A stretch of 64,000 bases of DNA from Variovorax ginsengisoli (GCF_030486595.1 NZ_JAUJZH010000015.1:62001-126000), one strand, 5' to 3'. Shown: positions 45,128-54,240, counted from the stretch's first letter. Notes: generated by a model from the letters alone, not told the origin. Program-made: numbers and translations.

Positions 45128-46531
45128 TCAGGAAGGCTGGATCCGGCGCATCAGCCCGCGGGTCGTTCGCGGCCAGCCGACCCGGCCGAACCAGGCGCCG
45201 CCCGCGATGGCCGAGGCGATGACCACGCCATAGACCACCAGCGCAGCGCCCTGCACCGCGAAGACATGCAGCAGGTCGCCGCCCCAGCGCAGCGCCAGCC
45301 AGCCGCCGAAGCCGGCCACCAGCAGCCGCGCCAGGTTGCCGATCACCGGCCAGAGCAGGCGCCCCGCCCCCTGCGACGCGAAGTACAGCACCAGCCCGAC
45401 GCCGAAGAAGCCATAGAACGGACCGACCGCGCGCAGGTACTGGGCGCCGGCCTCGAGCATCGCCGGGTCGTGTCCGAACAGCAGCAGCCAGGGGCGCGGG
45501 AACAGGGCCGCCGCGAGGCCGATGGCGCCCGAGAGCACGAAGGCGATGGCCGCGCCGGCCCAGGTGGCGCGCAAGGCGCGCTCGCGCTGGCCGGCGCCGA
45601 TGCAGGTGCCGACCATCGCGACCAGCGGCGCGCCGAGGCCGAACACCAACGGCACCAGCAGGTACTCGAGCCGCGAGGCCGTGCCGTAGCCGGCGATCGC
45701 GCCGGGTCCGAAATGGCCGGTCAGCGCGGTCGCGATGCCGATCGACAGGTTGGTCGCCACGGTCGACACAGCGGCGACCAGTCCGATGCGCAGGATGTCG
45801 CGAAACAGCGGCCAGCGGAAGCGAACGCCAGCCCATGAAGGCCGCAGCAGGCTGCGCCCGGAGCGCAGGTAGGCCCACAGCGCCAGCGTGCCGCCCAGGT
45901 AGTAGAGCAGCAGCGCCACCGCCCCGCCGGCGATGCCCAGACCGGGGACCGGCCCCCAGCCGAAGATCAGCAGCGGCGACAGCGGAATGAGCAGCACGAC
46001 GCCGACCACCGTCACGTTGGCCGGCACCGCCATGTTGCCGGTGCCGCGCACCACCGCGGCCAGTGAGTTGAACAGCCACACCAGCACCGCGCCCGAGAAC
46101 GCCACATGGGAATAGACCAGGGCCGCCTCGAGCGAGGCGCCGTCGCCGCCCATCAGCGTGAAGAGCCAGCGGCCGCCAAGCAGCATCGCGGCCATGAACA
46201 GCACACCGAAGCCGACCGCGATCGCGATCGCATGCAGCACCAGCGCATCGGCATCGTCGCGCCGCCGGGCGCCGAGCGCGCGCGCGATCGACGAGGCGAT
46301 GCCGCCGCCCATCGCGCCGGCCGAAGTCATCTGCATCAGCATCACGATCGGGAACACCAGCGCCATGCCGGCCAGCGCATCGGTGCCGAGCTTGCCGACG
46401 AAGAAGGTCTCGATCAGCCCGACCGAGGCCTGCGCGACCATCACCACCACGTTGGGCGCGGCCAGCCGCAGCAGCGTCGGCACGATCGGCGCTTCGAGCA
46501 GGCGCCGGGTGCGGGGGTCGAGCGCCGTCAT
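45128..46531 (-). CDS. MATE-family efflux transporter
   Basis: 467 residues with twelve predicted membrane helices and a two-fold repeat. The first half opens with APIVPTLLRLAAPNVVVMVA and IETFFVGKLGTDALAGMAL, typical of MATE proteins. It exports drugs or organic cations using a proton or sodium gradient. The start at 46531 overlaps the stop of the MFS gene (ATGA), so both are in one unit, probably under the MarR regulator upstream. Confidence 0.9.
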   Translation of the reverse strand: MTALDPRTRRLLEAPIVPTLLRLAAPNVVVMVAQASVGLIETFFVGKLGTDALAGMALVFPIVMLMQMTSAGAMGGGIASSIARALGARRRDDADALVLHAIAIAVGFGVLFMAAMLLGGRWLFTLMGGDGASLEAALVYSHVAFSGAVLVWLFNSLAAVVRGTGNMAVPANVTVVGVVLLIPLSPLLIFGWGPVPGLGIAGGAVALLLYYLGGTLALWAYLRSGRSLLRPSWAGVRFRWPLFRDILRIGLVAAVSTVATNLSIGIATALTGHFGPGAIAGYGTASRLEYLLVPLVFGLGAPLVAMVGTCIGAGQRERALRATWAGAAIAFVLSGAIGLAAALFPRPWLLLFGHDPAMLEAGAQYLRAVGPFYGFFGVGLVLYFASQGAGRLLWPVIGNLARLLVAGFGGWLALRWGGDLLHVFAVQGAALVVYGVVIASAIAGGAWFGRVGWPRTTRGLMRRIQPS

Positions 46532-47784
46532 GCCGCCGCCGTCTTCGCCACCAGCACCGGCCGCGCCTCGCGGATCGGCAGGTTGACCAGCGCCGCGCCG
46601 GCCGCCAGCGCGATGTCGATGTACCACACGATGTCGTAGCTGCCGGTGGCCTGGAACACATAGCCGCCAAGGAAGGCGCCGAGGAAGCCGCCGACCTGGT
46701 GCGCCAGCATCACGATGCCGAACAGCATCGCCATGTTGGCCGGGCCGAACATCTTGGCGACCAGGCCGGCGGTCGGCGGCACGGTCGACAGGAAGGTGAT
46801 GCCCATCACGGCCGCGAAGACCAGCATCACGGCGGGCGTCTTGGGCGCCAGCAGGAACACCAGCACCGCCAGGCCGCGGACCGCATAGAGCAGTGCCAGC
46901 AGCGACTTCATGCGCCAGCGGCCGACGGCCCAGCCCATCGCCAGGCTGCCGACGATGTTGAACAGGCCGATCATGCCGAGCGCCCAGCCGCCGATCTCGG
47001 GCGGCAGGCCGCAGGCCGCGACCACGCCGGGCAGGTGGGTGGCCAGGAAGGCGACGTGGAAGCCGCAGACCAGGAAGCCCAGGCTCAGGTAGCGGTAGCT
47101 CGGTGTCGCCAGCGCCTGCCCGATGGCCTGGCGCGCGGTCAACGGCCTGGTGCCGCTGGCGGCGGCCGACTGCGCCGCCAGCTGCTTCGAGTTGCCCTTC
47201 AGCACCCACACCGCCGGCAGCGCCAGCAGGATCAGGATCGCCAGCCACTGCATCGCGCTGGCCCAGCCGACGGTCGCCATCAGGCCGATCGCGATCGGCG
47301 CCATCGCGAACTGGCCGAAGGAGCCGCCCGCGTTCACCACGCCGGTGGCCAGGCCGCGCTTGTGGGCCGGCACCAGCCGCGTGGTCGCGGCCATCAGCAC
47401 CGAGGGGCCGGCCATGCCCGCGCCGCCCGCGGCCAGCACGCCGATCGCGAAGATCAGGCCGCCGGTGGTGGTCATCAGCGGCGTGAGGAAGGTGCCCAGT
47501 GCCACCAGCAGCACGCCGATGAAGATCACGCGGCCGGTGCCGATGCGGTCGGCCACCGCGCCCGCGAATGGCTGCGTCAGGCCCCACCAGAGCTGGCCGA
47601 AGGCGAAGGCGAGGCTGATGCTGCCGATGCCCAGGCCGGTGGCGGTGTTCAGCGACGACAGGAAGAGCCCCATCGTCTGGCGCACCCCCATGGTCAGGGC
47701 GAAAGTGCCGGCCGCGGCCAGCAGCACCAGCCAGACGGCGTAGCGGGCGACGGGCGCCGGGCCCGCAGTGGTCTTGTCATTCAT
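46528..47784 (-). CDS. MFS transporter
   Basis: 418 residues, twelve helices. The first half carries GLGIGSISLAFAFGQLWWGL with the conserved AFAFGQ motif, and the helix 4 region contains AGGAGMAGPSVLMAATTRLV. It looks like the oxalate/formate or cyanate-type subgroup of proton-coupled carriers. It overlaps the MarR gene stop by eight bases. Likely an efflux or uptake carrier de-repressed together with MATE. Confidence 0.9.
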   Translation of the reverse strand: MNDKTTAGPAPVARYAVWLVLLAAAGTFALTMGVRQTMGLFLSSLNTATGLGIGSISLAFAFGQLWWGLTQPFAGAVADRIGTGRVIFIGVLLVALGTFLTPLMTTTGGLIFAIGVLAAGGAGMAGPSVLMAATTRLVPAHKRGLATGVVNAGGSFGQFAMAPIAIGLMATVGWASAMQWLAILILLALPAVWVLKGNSKQLAAQSAAASGTRPLTARQAIGQALATPSYRYLSLGFLVCGFHVAFLATHLPGVVAACGLPPEIGGWALGMIGLFNIVGSLAMGWAVGRWRMKSLLALLYAVRGLAVLVFLLAPKTPAVMLVFAAVMGITFLSTVPPTAGLVAKMFGPANMAMLFGIVMLAHQVGGFLGAFLGGYVFQATGSYDIVWYIDIALAAGAALVNLPIREARPVLVAKTAAA

Positions 47785-48241
47785 CGCACTCTCCCTCGGT
47801 TGTTTCGTCCAGGCCGCTCAGCAGTGCGATGCTTTCGTCGACCACGGCATGCAGCGCCAGCACCCTGTCGATGCCCAGCAGCGCGTTGAGCTTTTCCTGG
47901 GCGGTGCGCCAGTGGCGCTGCGCCTCGGCACGCTTGCCGCGGCCGGCCTCGGTGATCTCGACCAGCCGGCTGCGCGCATCGGACCCCTCGCCCTGCGTGA
48001 GCCAGCCGGCCGCCACCATCGGCTTGAGGTTGCGCGTCAGCGTCGAGGCGTCGACGCCCATCGCCTTCGCGAGCTCGCCCGGGCGGATCGGCCCGAGGTG
48101 CATCACGTGCGACAGCAGCGAGTACTGCGAGGTCTTGAGGCCGCTGTGGGCGACCTCGGCGTCGTAGTGGCGCGAGACCTGGCGCGCCAGGTGCCTGAGC
48201 CGGAAATTGGTGCAGCCCTGGGGCTTGGCGATGGCATTCAT
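47777..48241 (-). CDS. MarR-family transcriptional regulator
   Basis: About 154 residues from the Met at 48241, chosen because an upstream Met at 48265 falls inside the 20-bp operator palindrome. The winged helix includes PGELAKAMGVDASTLTRNLK and the DARSRLVEITEAG wing. MarR proteins release DNA on binding phenolics or drugs, or on oxidation. It regulates the MFS and MATE genes downstream and probably the divergent thioesterase gene. Confidence 0.92.
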   Translation of the reverse strand: MNAIAKPQGCTNFRLRHLARQVSRHYDAEVAHSGLKTSQYSLLSHVMHLGPIRPGELAKAMGVDASTLTRNLKPMVAAGWLTQGEGSDARSRLVEITEAGRGKRAEAQRHWRTAQEKLNALLGIDRVLALHAVVDESIALLSGLDETTEGECDE

Positions 48242-48245
48242 GGCG

Positions 48246-48265
48246 ATGATTGTAGCTACAATCAT
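48246..48265. promoter_or_regulatory. MarR-type operator, perfect 20-bp palindrome
   Basis: ATGATTGTAGCTACAATCAT reads the same on both strands. It overlaps TACAAT-C-ATTGTA, a second palindrome at 48257-48269. It lies just upstream of the MarR start at 48241 and 30 bases before the thioesterase start, so one bound regulator could control both directions. Confidence 0.8.
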
Positions 48266-48294
48266 TGTATATGCAACTTTGACGAGGAATACGA

Positions 48295-48837
48295 ATGACA
48301 GCCACCGATCGACTGGCAGCCTGGATCGCCGAGGAAGACGCCATTTCCGAACGCCTGAACGCCGGGCCTGGCCCCGGCGTGGCGCGTCCCGAGCAGCTCG
48401 CCGGCAAGACCGGCCTCGAAATGATGGAGGCCATGCTGCGGGCCGAAATCCCCTATGCGGCGATCGCCAAGACGCTGTCGTTCCAGATCATCGAGGTCGG
48501 GCCCGGGCGCGCGGTGTTCCAGGGCCGGCCACTGGCCGAGCACCTGAATCCGCTCGGCACCATCCACGGCGGCTGGTTCGCCACCCTGCTCGACTCGGCG
48601 CTGGGCTGCGCGGTCCACACCATGATGCCGGCCGGCCGGGGCTACACCACTGCCGAACTCGGCGTGAACCTGGTCAAAGCGCTGTCGCCGAAGGTGCAGC
48701 GCGTGCGCGCCGAGGGCAAGGTGCTGCATTGCGGCCGCCAGCTGGCCACCGCCGAGGCCCGCCTGGTCGGCGCCGACGGCACGCTCTACGCCCACGCCAC
48801 CACCACCTGCCTGGTGTTCGAGATGCCGAACCGCTGA
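48295..48837 (+). CDS. PaaI-type hotdog thioesterase
   Basis: 180 residues. The hotdog signature LNPLGTIHGGWFATLLDSALG is complete, including the catalytic acid in the helix. The C-terminal strand ends LVFEMPNR. Such enzymes hydrolyse aromatic or short acyl-CoA esters in the cytoplasm. It has a good GAGGAA ribosome site, and a start 30 bases after the shared MarR palindrome. An N-terminal helix of about 40 residues precedes the fold. Confidence 0.9.
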   Translation: MTATDRLAAWIAEEDAISERLNAGPGPGVARPEQLAGKTGLEMMEAMLRAEIPYAAIAKTLSFQIIEVGPGRAVFQGRPLAEHLNPLGTIHGGWFATLLDSALGCAVHTMMPAGRGYTTAELGVNLVKALSPKVQRVRAEGKVLHCGRQLATAEARLVGADGTLYAHATTTCLVFEMPNR

Positions 48838-48873
48838 CCCGGCTCCCGCATTCCGGGACCGAAAATGATCTTC

Positions 48874-48902
48874 TTGCAAGGCATGGTGGGCATCGCTACG
48901 AT
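48874..48902 (+). promoter_or_regulatory. Sigma-70-like promoter of the cytochrome oxidase operon
   Basis: TTGCAA and TACGAT are separated by 17 bases, about 70 bases before the first cytochrome gene. There is no competing candidate in the 133-base spacer. Confidence 0.45.
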
Positions 48903-48970
48903 CCAAGTCCGCGTCTCTGCCAGTTGAGCGGTACGGCCCGAGCTGCCGTGGAATACGAAAGGAAGCCACG

Positions 48971-49702
48971 ATGAAGCCCCGATGCCTTCGCTGGCGAACG
49001 ATCGGCGCCTGCGCGACGATCGCAGGGGGCTGCGCCAGCCTCCCAGTGCTCGCCCAATCAGAGGCGATTCCTTCGTTTCGGGAAGTCGACTCCATGGAGG
49101 CCCGAGTCCAGGGCTGCGTGACCTGCCACGGACAGAGCGGCCAAGGCACGAGCAACGGCTACTTCCCCCGCATTGCCGGCAAGCCCGCGGGCTATCTGTA
49201 CAACCAGCTGGTGGCCTTTCGCGACGGCACGCGGCACTACGCGCCGATGAACTACCTCGTCGCCTATCTGCCGGATGCCTACCTGAAGGAGATTGCCCAG
49301 CACTTCGCGAGCCAGCGGCCCCCGTTCGCGCCGGCGGACCCGATGAAGGCGGACCTGGAAACCATGCGCAGGGGCGGCGCGCTGGTGGCGGGCGGAGATG
49401 CCGGCAAGGGCATCCCCGCGTGCGTCGCCTGCCACGGCATCGCGCTGACGGGGATGGAACCAGGCATTCCCGGCCTCGTCGGCCTGCGGCCGACCTATGT
49501 GGTGGCCCAGCTCACGCGCTGGCGCGTCGGCGAGCGCCACGCGGCCGAACCCGACTGCATGAAGCGCGTGGCCACACGCTTGTCCGATGCGGACATGAAC
49601 GCCGTCGCGGCCTTTCTGTCACAACAGGCCGCGCCCAAGGACCCATCGCCGGAACCGGCCAATGTCGTTCGCATGCCCCTGGCATGCGGCAGCCAGAAGT
49701 GA
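48971..49702 (+). CDS. Diheme cytochrome c (c4-like), first gene of the oxidase operon
   Basis: 243 residues with a signal peptide ending SLPVLAQSE. Two heme sites, CVTCH near residue 50 and CVACH near residue 155, give a two-domain c4-type protein; a candidate distal Met lies in YAPMNYLVAYLP. It is periplasmic and carries electrons to the oxidase. It has an AGGAAG ribosome site. Confidence 0.9.
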   Translation: MKPRCLRWRTIGACATIAGGCASLPVLAQSEAIPSFREVDSMEARVQGCVTCHGQSGQGTSNGYFPRIAGKPAGYLYNQLVAFRDGTRHYAPMNYLVAYLPDAYLKEIAQHFASQRPPFAPADPMKADLETMRRGGALVAGGDAGKGIPACVACHGIALTGMEPGIPGLVGLRPTYVVAQLTRWRVGERHAAEPDCMKRVATRLSDADMNAVAAFLSQQAAPKDPSPEPANVVRMPLACGSQK

Positions 49703-49707
49703 CGGTC

Positions 49708-51000
49708 ATGAAACTGGCATTCAAGATCCTCCTCGCGCTCGTGGTGCTGGCGGTGGCGGGTGCCGCCGTCCTGTGGTGGTTGCGGCCTTCCGCATTGCCC
49801 GAGCCCGGCCGCGCCAGCACGGCCCCGAAGGATGCGACCACCGAGGTCATCACCCGCGGCGAGTACCTGGCGCGTGCCGGCGACTGCGTGGCATGCCACA
49901 CGGAGCCCACGGGCAAGCCATTCGCGGGCGGCCGCGCGATGCCCACGCCTTTCGGCGCACTCTTCGTGCCCAACATCACGCCGGACGACGAGACCGGCAT
50001 CGGCCGATGGAACCCCGATGACTTCTACCGGATGATGCACACGGGCGTTTCCAAGGACGGCACGCTGCTGTATCCGGCCATGCCGTTCGCCTCGTACACC
50101 AAGGTCACGCGGGCCGACAGCGACGCCATCTTTGCCTACCTGATGTCGGTCACGCCGGTGCGCCAGCAGAACCGGCCGCACGAGCTCAAGTTCCCTTTCA
50201 ACAACCGGGACCTCCTGATCGGATGGCGAACGCTCTACTTCAAGGAAGGCGAGTTCATCCCCGACCCGAAGCAGAATGCCGAATGGAACCGTGGCGCGTA
50301 CCTTGTCCAGGGTCTCGGCCACTGCGCGATGTGCCACACGGCCATCAATGCGCTGGGCGGATCGAGCGAATCGAAGGCCTTCGAAGGCGGCATGATCCCG
50401 AACCAGAACTGGTACGCCCCATCGCTCACTTCCAACCGCGAGGCGGGGCTCGGCAACTGGGAGATCCAGGAAATCGCCGACCTGCTGCAAGTCGGCGTCT
50501 CGCACCGCGGCACCACCTACGGTCCGATGGCGGAGGTGGTCTACAACAGCCTGCAGTACCTCAGCGACGAGGACGTCAAGGCGATGGCCGTCTACCTCAG
50601 GGCCTTGCCCCAGCGCGACTCCGAGCCGCCGCCGACGAGCCAGGCCCGGCTCGTGAGCCCCAGCGTCATGGAAACGGGGCGCAAGATCTACAGCACGCAA
50701 TGCGCCATGTGCCATGGCGAAGAGGGCAAGGGGCATCCACCGTCGTTCCCGCCGCTGGCCGGGAACCAGTCCATCACGATGGCATCGCCGGTCAACTCGA
50801 TCCGCATGGTGCTCAACGGCGGCTACGCGCCCGGCACCCGCAAGAACCCGCGCCCGCATGGCATGCCGCCTTTCAGCCACATCCTCGACGATGAAGAAGC
50901 GGCCGCCGTCGTCACCTACATCCGCGTGGCATGGGACAACAGCGGCACCCCGGTCGACGCATCCCAGATCAGCGAACTGCGCAAGTTGCTGCCCGAGTGA
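49708..51000 (+). CDS. Triheme cytochrome c (alcohol/gluconate dehydrogenase-type cytochrome subunit)
   Basis: 430 residues with an N-terminal anchor helix (ILLALVVLAVAGAAVLWWL). Three heme motifs are present: CVACH, CAMCH, and CAMCH again in the last third. Surrounding text (GEYLARAGDCVACHTEPTGK, FGALFVPNITPDDETGIGRW) matches cytochrome subunits of membrane gluconate, sorbitol or alcohol dehydrogenases. No flavin or PQQ dehydrogenase subunit accompanies it here. It is set six bases after the c4 gene and probably feeds electrons into the adjacent oxidase. Confidence 0.9.
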   Translation: MKLAFKILLALVVLAVAGAAVLWWLRPSALPEPGRASTAPKDATTEVITRGEYLARAGDCVACHTEPTGKPFAGGRAMPTPFGALFVPNITPDDETGIGRWNPDDFYRMMHTGVSKDGTLLYPAMPFASYTKVTRADSDAIFAYLMSVTPVRQQNRPHELKFPFNNRDLLIGWRTLYFKEGEFIPDPKQNAEWNRGAYLVQGLGHCAMCHTAINALGGSSESKAFEGGMIPNQNWYAPSLTSNREAGLGNWEIQEIADLLQVGVSHRGTTYGPMAEVVYNSLQYLSDEDVKAMAVYLRALPQRDSEPPPTSQARLVSPSVMETGRKIYSTQCAMCHGEEGKGHPPSFPPLAGNQSITMASPVNSIRMVLNGGYAPGTRKNPRPHGMPPFSHILDDEEAAAVVTYIRVAWDNSGTPVDASQISELRKLLPE

Positions 51001-51011
51001 GGAAGCCAGCC

Positions 51012-51176
51012 ATGTCCAGCATCAGCGAACAAGAAGAAGACCTCCGAGTCGACGACATCGTGCGCCGAGGGCCCACGGGCGCGTTCGCGGTGGCGGGCAT
51101 CGCGACGGCCATCGTCGTGGCGATCTACTTCATCTTCTATTTCGCGGTGTACCTGCCGCGCGGGGCGGTGCAATGA
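51012..51176 (+). CDS. Small membrane subunit of the oxidase operon
   Basis: 54 residues: an acidic N-terminus (EQEEDLRVDD) and one membrane helix (GIATAIVVAIYFIFYFAVYL). Size and place between the cytochrome genes and subunit II fit a small accessory subunit, like those of ba3 or cbb3 oxidases. Its stop TGA is part of the ATGAGC that begins the 86-bp repeat. Confidence 0.75.
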   Translation: MSSISEQEEDLRVDDIVRRGPTGAFAVAGIATAIVVAIYFIFYFAVYLPRGAVQ

Positions 51177-51258
51177 GCGCAGCGCCGGGCCGCCCCAAGC
51201 AAGCTCGCACCCCCTCGGGGGGCAGCGAGGACACGAAGTGCCGAGCGTGGGGGCGTCT
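51173..51258 (+). repeat. 86-bp hairpin repeat at a stop/start junction (copy C)
   Basis: It starts at ATGAGCGC, where the stop of the small subunit gene lies, and ends at the ATGAGCGC that starts the subunit II gene. The interior has CTCGC/GCGAG arms around a CCCCC/GGGGG stem, then CACGAAGTGCCGAGCGTGGG. It is related in layout to copies A and B but not the same sequence. I associate similar stretches with Comamonadaceae genomes. Confidence 0.8.
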
Positions 51259-51825
51259 ATGAGCGCCATGATGCCCTCGCATGAGTCCGAAGCGATTGCC
51301 GTCGCGGCCGAGCGACGCTGGACCTGGATCGTCGGCGCGATCATCGCGGTGCTGATCCTGATGATGGTCGTCACCGGCGTGCACTGGGCCTCCATGCCGC
51401 CATCGCGCGTGGAAACGATCGACGTGAAGACGCTGCATCTGCGGGGCGAGTTCATCGAGAGCAATCTCGGCACGGCCATCGAGTCGGACGGCCGGGTGGT
51501 CGTGCGCCTGATCGCGCAGCAGTATTCGTTCGAGCCGCAATGCATCGCGGTCCCGGCCGACACGCCCGTGACCTTTCGCGCAACGGCGACGGACGCCATC
51601 CACGGATTCATCATCGGCCGCACCAATGCCAACACGATGGTCGTGCCGGGCTTCGTGGCGACCTTCACGACATCATTCAGCCGGACCGGCGAACAGTTGA
51701 TGCCATGCCACGAGTACTGCGGCACAGGCCACGAGGCGATGTGGGGGCGCGTGCAGGTGCTGCCGCGCGACGAATTCATGGCCAAGGCCCGGCCAGGTGA
51801 AAGGCTCAGTTGTGTTGCACGCTAG
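51259..51825 (+). CDS. Cytochrome c oxidase subunit II with CuA site
   Basis: 188 residues from the ATG at 51259. A single anchor helix (WIVGAIIAVLILMMVV) is followed by a cupredoxin domain. The CuA ligands are complete: His in DAIHGFIIG and CHEYCGTGHEAM (C-x3-C-x3-H-x2-M). The one-helix anchor and compact form are like the ba3 branch. It accepts electrons from cytochrome c for subunit I. It overlaps the subunit I gene by 29 bases. Confidence 0.92.
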   Translation: MSAMMPSHESEAIAVAAERRWTWIVGAIIAVLILMMVVTGVHWASMPPSRVETIDVKTLHLRGEFIESNLGTAIESDGRVVVRLIAQQYSFEPQCIAVPADTPVTFRATATDAIHGFIIGRTNANTMVVPGFVATFTTSFSRTGEQLMPCHEYCGTGHEAMWGRVQVLPRDEFMAKARPGERLSCVAR

Positions 51826-53434
51826 AAAACTCGTTCTGGCCCACTTCTGGGTGGCCTTCGTCGCCTTTCTGGGCGCGCTGGTGCTGGGTGCCTGGCAGAT
51901 GTACATCCGCAGCCCGCTTTCGACCTGGATCAACAACCCGGAACACTACTACCGCTCGGTCACCGCGCACGGCACGGTCATGGCCTATGTGCTGCCCACG
52001 CTGGTCGCGATGGGCTTCGGCTATGCCATCTCCGAGCTTGCGCTGAAGAAGCCGCTGATCGGCATGCGCTGGGCGTGGGCCGGCTTCTGGCTCGTGGTGA
52101 TCGGCACGGCGGTGGCGGCCGTGACGATGGCATCGGGCAAGGCGTCGGTGCTCTACACCTTCTACCCGCCCATGCTCGCAAGCCCGTTCTACTACCTGGG
52201 TGTGGTGCTGGTGGTCGTGGGCTCGTGGATCTGGGTCGCGCTCATGGCCATCAACCTGCGCGCATGGAAGACGCAGAACCCCGGCGAGCCCGTCCCGCTC
52301 GCGATGTTCGGCAACGTGGCCGGTGCGTACCTGTGGGCGTGGACCTCGCTCGGCGCGGCGATCGAAGTGCTGGTGTTGATCCTGCCGGCCTCGCTGGGGC
52401 TCACCGACACGATCAATGCCGGACTCGCGCGCGTCTTCTTCTCGTGGACGCTGCATGCCATCGTGTACTTCTGGCTGATGCCCTCGTACATCGCGTTCTA
52501 CACGATCGTGCCGCGCGCCATCGGTGGCAGGCTGTACAGCGACACCATGGGGCGCGTGGCCTTCGTGCTCTTCCTCGTGTTCTCGATGCCGATCGGCATC
52601 CATCACCTCTTCGCGGACCCGCAGGTGGGCGCGGGCTTCAAGTTCGTGCATGCCGTGATGACGGCGATGGTGTCGGTGCCGACATTGCTCACGGTGTTCA
52701 CCATCGTGGCGTCGGTCGAGATCGCCGGCAGGCTGCGCGGCGGCCAGGGAATGTTCGGCTGGCTCAGGACGCTGCCGTGGGACAACCCGATGATGCTGGC
52801 GGTGACGTTTTCCTTCATCATGCTCGGCTTCGGCGGCGCGGGCGGCATCATCAACATGAGCTACCAGCTCAACGAGACCATCCACAACACGCAGTGGGTG
52901 ACGGGGCACTTCCACCTGATCTTCGCCGGTGCGATCGTGCTGATGTACTTCATGATCGCCTACGAGCTGTGGCCGCAGCTCACGGGATGCGCGCCGCTGT
53001 CGGCCGCGCTCGTCAAGTGGCAGATCTGGCTGTGGTTCGTCGGGATGATGATCCTGTCGATGCCGTGGCACCTGGTCGGCCTGCTCGGCATGCCGCGGCG
53101 CATGGCCTACTACGACTTCACGCATCCCGAGTTGCAGCCGCAGGCCTGGACCGTGACCGTGTCGGCGATCGGCGGCTTCATCCTCCTCGCGTCCGGCATC
53201 CTGCTGGTGTATACGCTCGCCACTGCCCGCAAGAAGGAAGGCACGGTCGTGGCGCCCTTCACCTTCAGCCGCACGGCGCATCCGTCGGCGCATACGCCGG
53301 TCGCGCTGAACGGCTTCGGCCTCTGGGTCGCGATGATGATCGGCCTCACGATCGTCAACTACGGCTACCCCATCGTGCAGCTGGCTTCGCTGAAGGAAGC
53401 CTATGTGCCGGTGATACCGATCGGGAGCCGGTGA
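51797..53434 (+). CDS. Heme-copper oxidase subunit I (ba3-like, B-type)
   Basis: 545 residues, GTG start, about thirteen helices. Metal ligands are seen: a low-spin heme His in SVTAHGTVMAY, CuB His and its cross-linked Tyr in WTLHAIVYFW (H-x3-Y), His-His in IGIHHLFADP, and the heme pair in VTGHFHLIFAG. There is no glutamate of the A-type proton channel in the expected H-P-E-V-Y context (it reads H-A-I-V-Y), which fits B-type enzymes. It reduces oxygen to water and pumps protons. A later GTG at 51812 is another possible start. Confidence 0.92.
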   Translation: MKGSVVLHARKLVLAHFWVAFVAFLGALVLGAWQMYIRSPLSTWINNPEHYYRSVTAHGTVMAYVLPTLVAMGFGYAISELALKKPLIGMRWAWAGFWLVVIGTAVAAVTMASGKASVLYTFYPPMLASPFYYLGVVLVVVGSWIWVALMAINLRAWKTQNPGEPVPLAMFGNVAGAYLWAWTSLGAAIEVLVLILPASLGLTDTINAGLARVFFSWTLHAIVYFWLMPSYIAFYTIVPRAIGGRLYSDTMGRVAFVLFLVFSMPIGIHHLFADPQVGAGFKFVHAVMTAMVSVPTLLTVFTIVASVEIAGRLRGGQGMFGWLRTLPWDNPMMLAVTFSFIMLGFGGAGGIINMSYQLNETIHNTQWVTGHFHLIFAGAIVLMYFMIAYELWPQLTGCAPLSAALVKWQIWLWFVGMMILSMPWHLVGLLGMPRRMAYYDFTHPELQPQAWTVTVSAIGGFILLASGILLVYTLATARKKEGTVVAPFTFSRTAHPSAHTPVALNGFGLWVAMMIGLTIVNYGYPIVQLASLKEAYVPVIPIGSR

Positions 53435-54240
53435 TGAAGGCGCACGACACGACGGGCTGGCGCAACCCCTGGTTCCGCAAGAGCATCTTGTGGCTGATCG
53501 TCCTGACCGTGGGCGCATTCCTGGCGGGCTTCGTGCTGCTGCCTTCGGTGCACAGCGACTTCAGCGCCAAGGGGGTGTGGGCGAGCATCTGCAGGGCGGC
53601 CGGGGTGCCGGCCGACTGGTCCTTCGGCACGGCGCCCCGGCAGGCCGCGACCGCCACGGATGTCGTGCTGGATCGATCGATGGGCAAGGAGGGCTCGCGC
53701 CAGGCGGTCGGACGCGGCGCCACGCTGGCGCTCAACTGCACCATGTGCCATGGCGCGCAGGGAATGAGCACGTCCGATGCGCCCAACCTCTCCGGCCAGT
53801 ACCCTGAAGTGATCATCAAGCAACTGATGGACTACCGCGGCGGCAAGCGGGGCAGCCCCATCATGGTGGCGCTGTCCAGGAACCTGTCGGACGAGGACAT
53901 CGCCGACCTGGCGGCCTACTACGCCCAACTGCCGAAGGCGCGAACCGCGCCGACGACCTATGACGAGGAACTCCCGGCGCTGGTGCGGGTCGGCGCGCCG
54001 TTGCGCAATATCGCACCCTGCGTCTCGTGCCATGGCGGCATCGACCAGAAGTTCGGCGCGCCGTGGCTGGAAGGCATGCCCAAGGGCTATCTCGCGCTGC
54101 AGCTCAAGGCATTCCGCTCGGGTGAGCGCGGCAATGATTCCGAGGCGCAGATGCGCAACGTGGCCCGCACGATGACGGACGCGGAAATCGAGGACGTCTC
54201 GGCCTTCTATGCACGCAAGGCCGGTCCTCGGACCGAATGA
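53434..54240 (+). CDS. Diheme cytochrome c (c4-like), last gene of the oxidase operon
   Basis: 268 residues with an N-terminal membrane helix (SILWLIVLTVGAFLAGFVLL). Two heme sites, CTMCH and CVSCH, lie in tandem c4-type domains. ATG at 53434 overlaps the subunit I stop (TGATG). An anchored c4 probably docks at the oxidase as its immediate donor. The second of two c4-like genes in one operon. Confidence 0.9.
   Translation: MKAHDTTGWRNPWFRKSILWLIVLTVGAFLAGFVLLPSVHSDFSAKGVWASICRAAGVPADWSFGTAPRQAATATDVVLDRSMGKEGSRQAVGRGATLALNCTMCHGAQGMSTSDAPNLSGQYPEVIIKQLMDYRGGKRGSPIMVALSRNLSDEDIADLAAYYAQLPKARTAPTTYDEELPALVRVGAPLRNIAPCVSCHGGIDQKFGAPWLEGMPKGYLALQLKAFRSGERGNDSEAQMRNVARTMTDAEIEDVSAFYARKAGPRTE

Noticed and set aside
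48242..48265. MarR start at 48265
   Set aside because: It would put the perfect operator palindrome inside the coding sequence; the Met at 48241 gives a standard MarR N-terminus.
51173..51258. Part of the subunit II gene (upstream Met at 51238)
   Set aside because: The upstream codons lie within the repeat; the ATG at 51259 begins the conserved protein.
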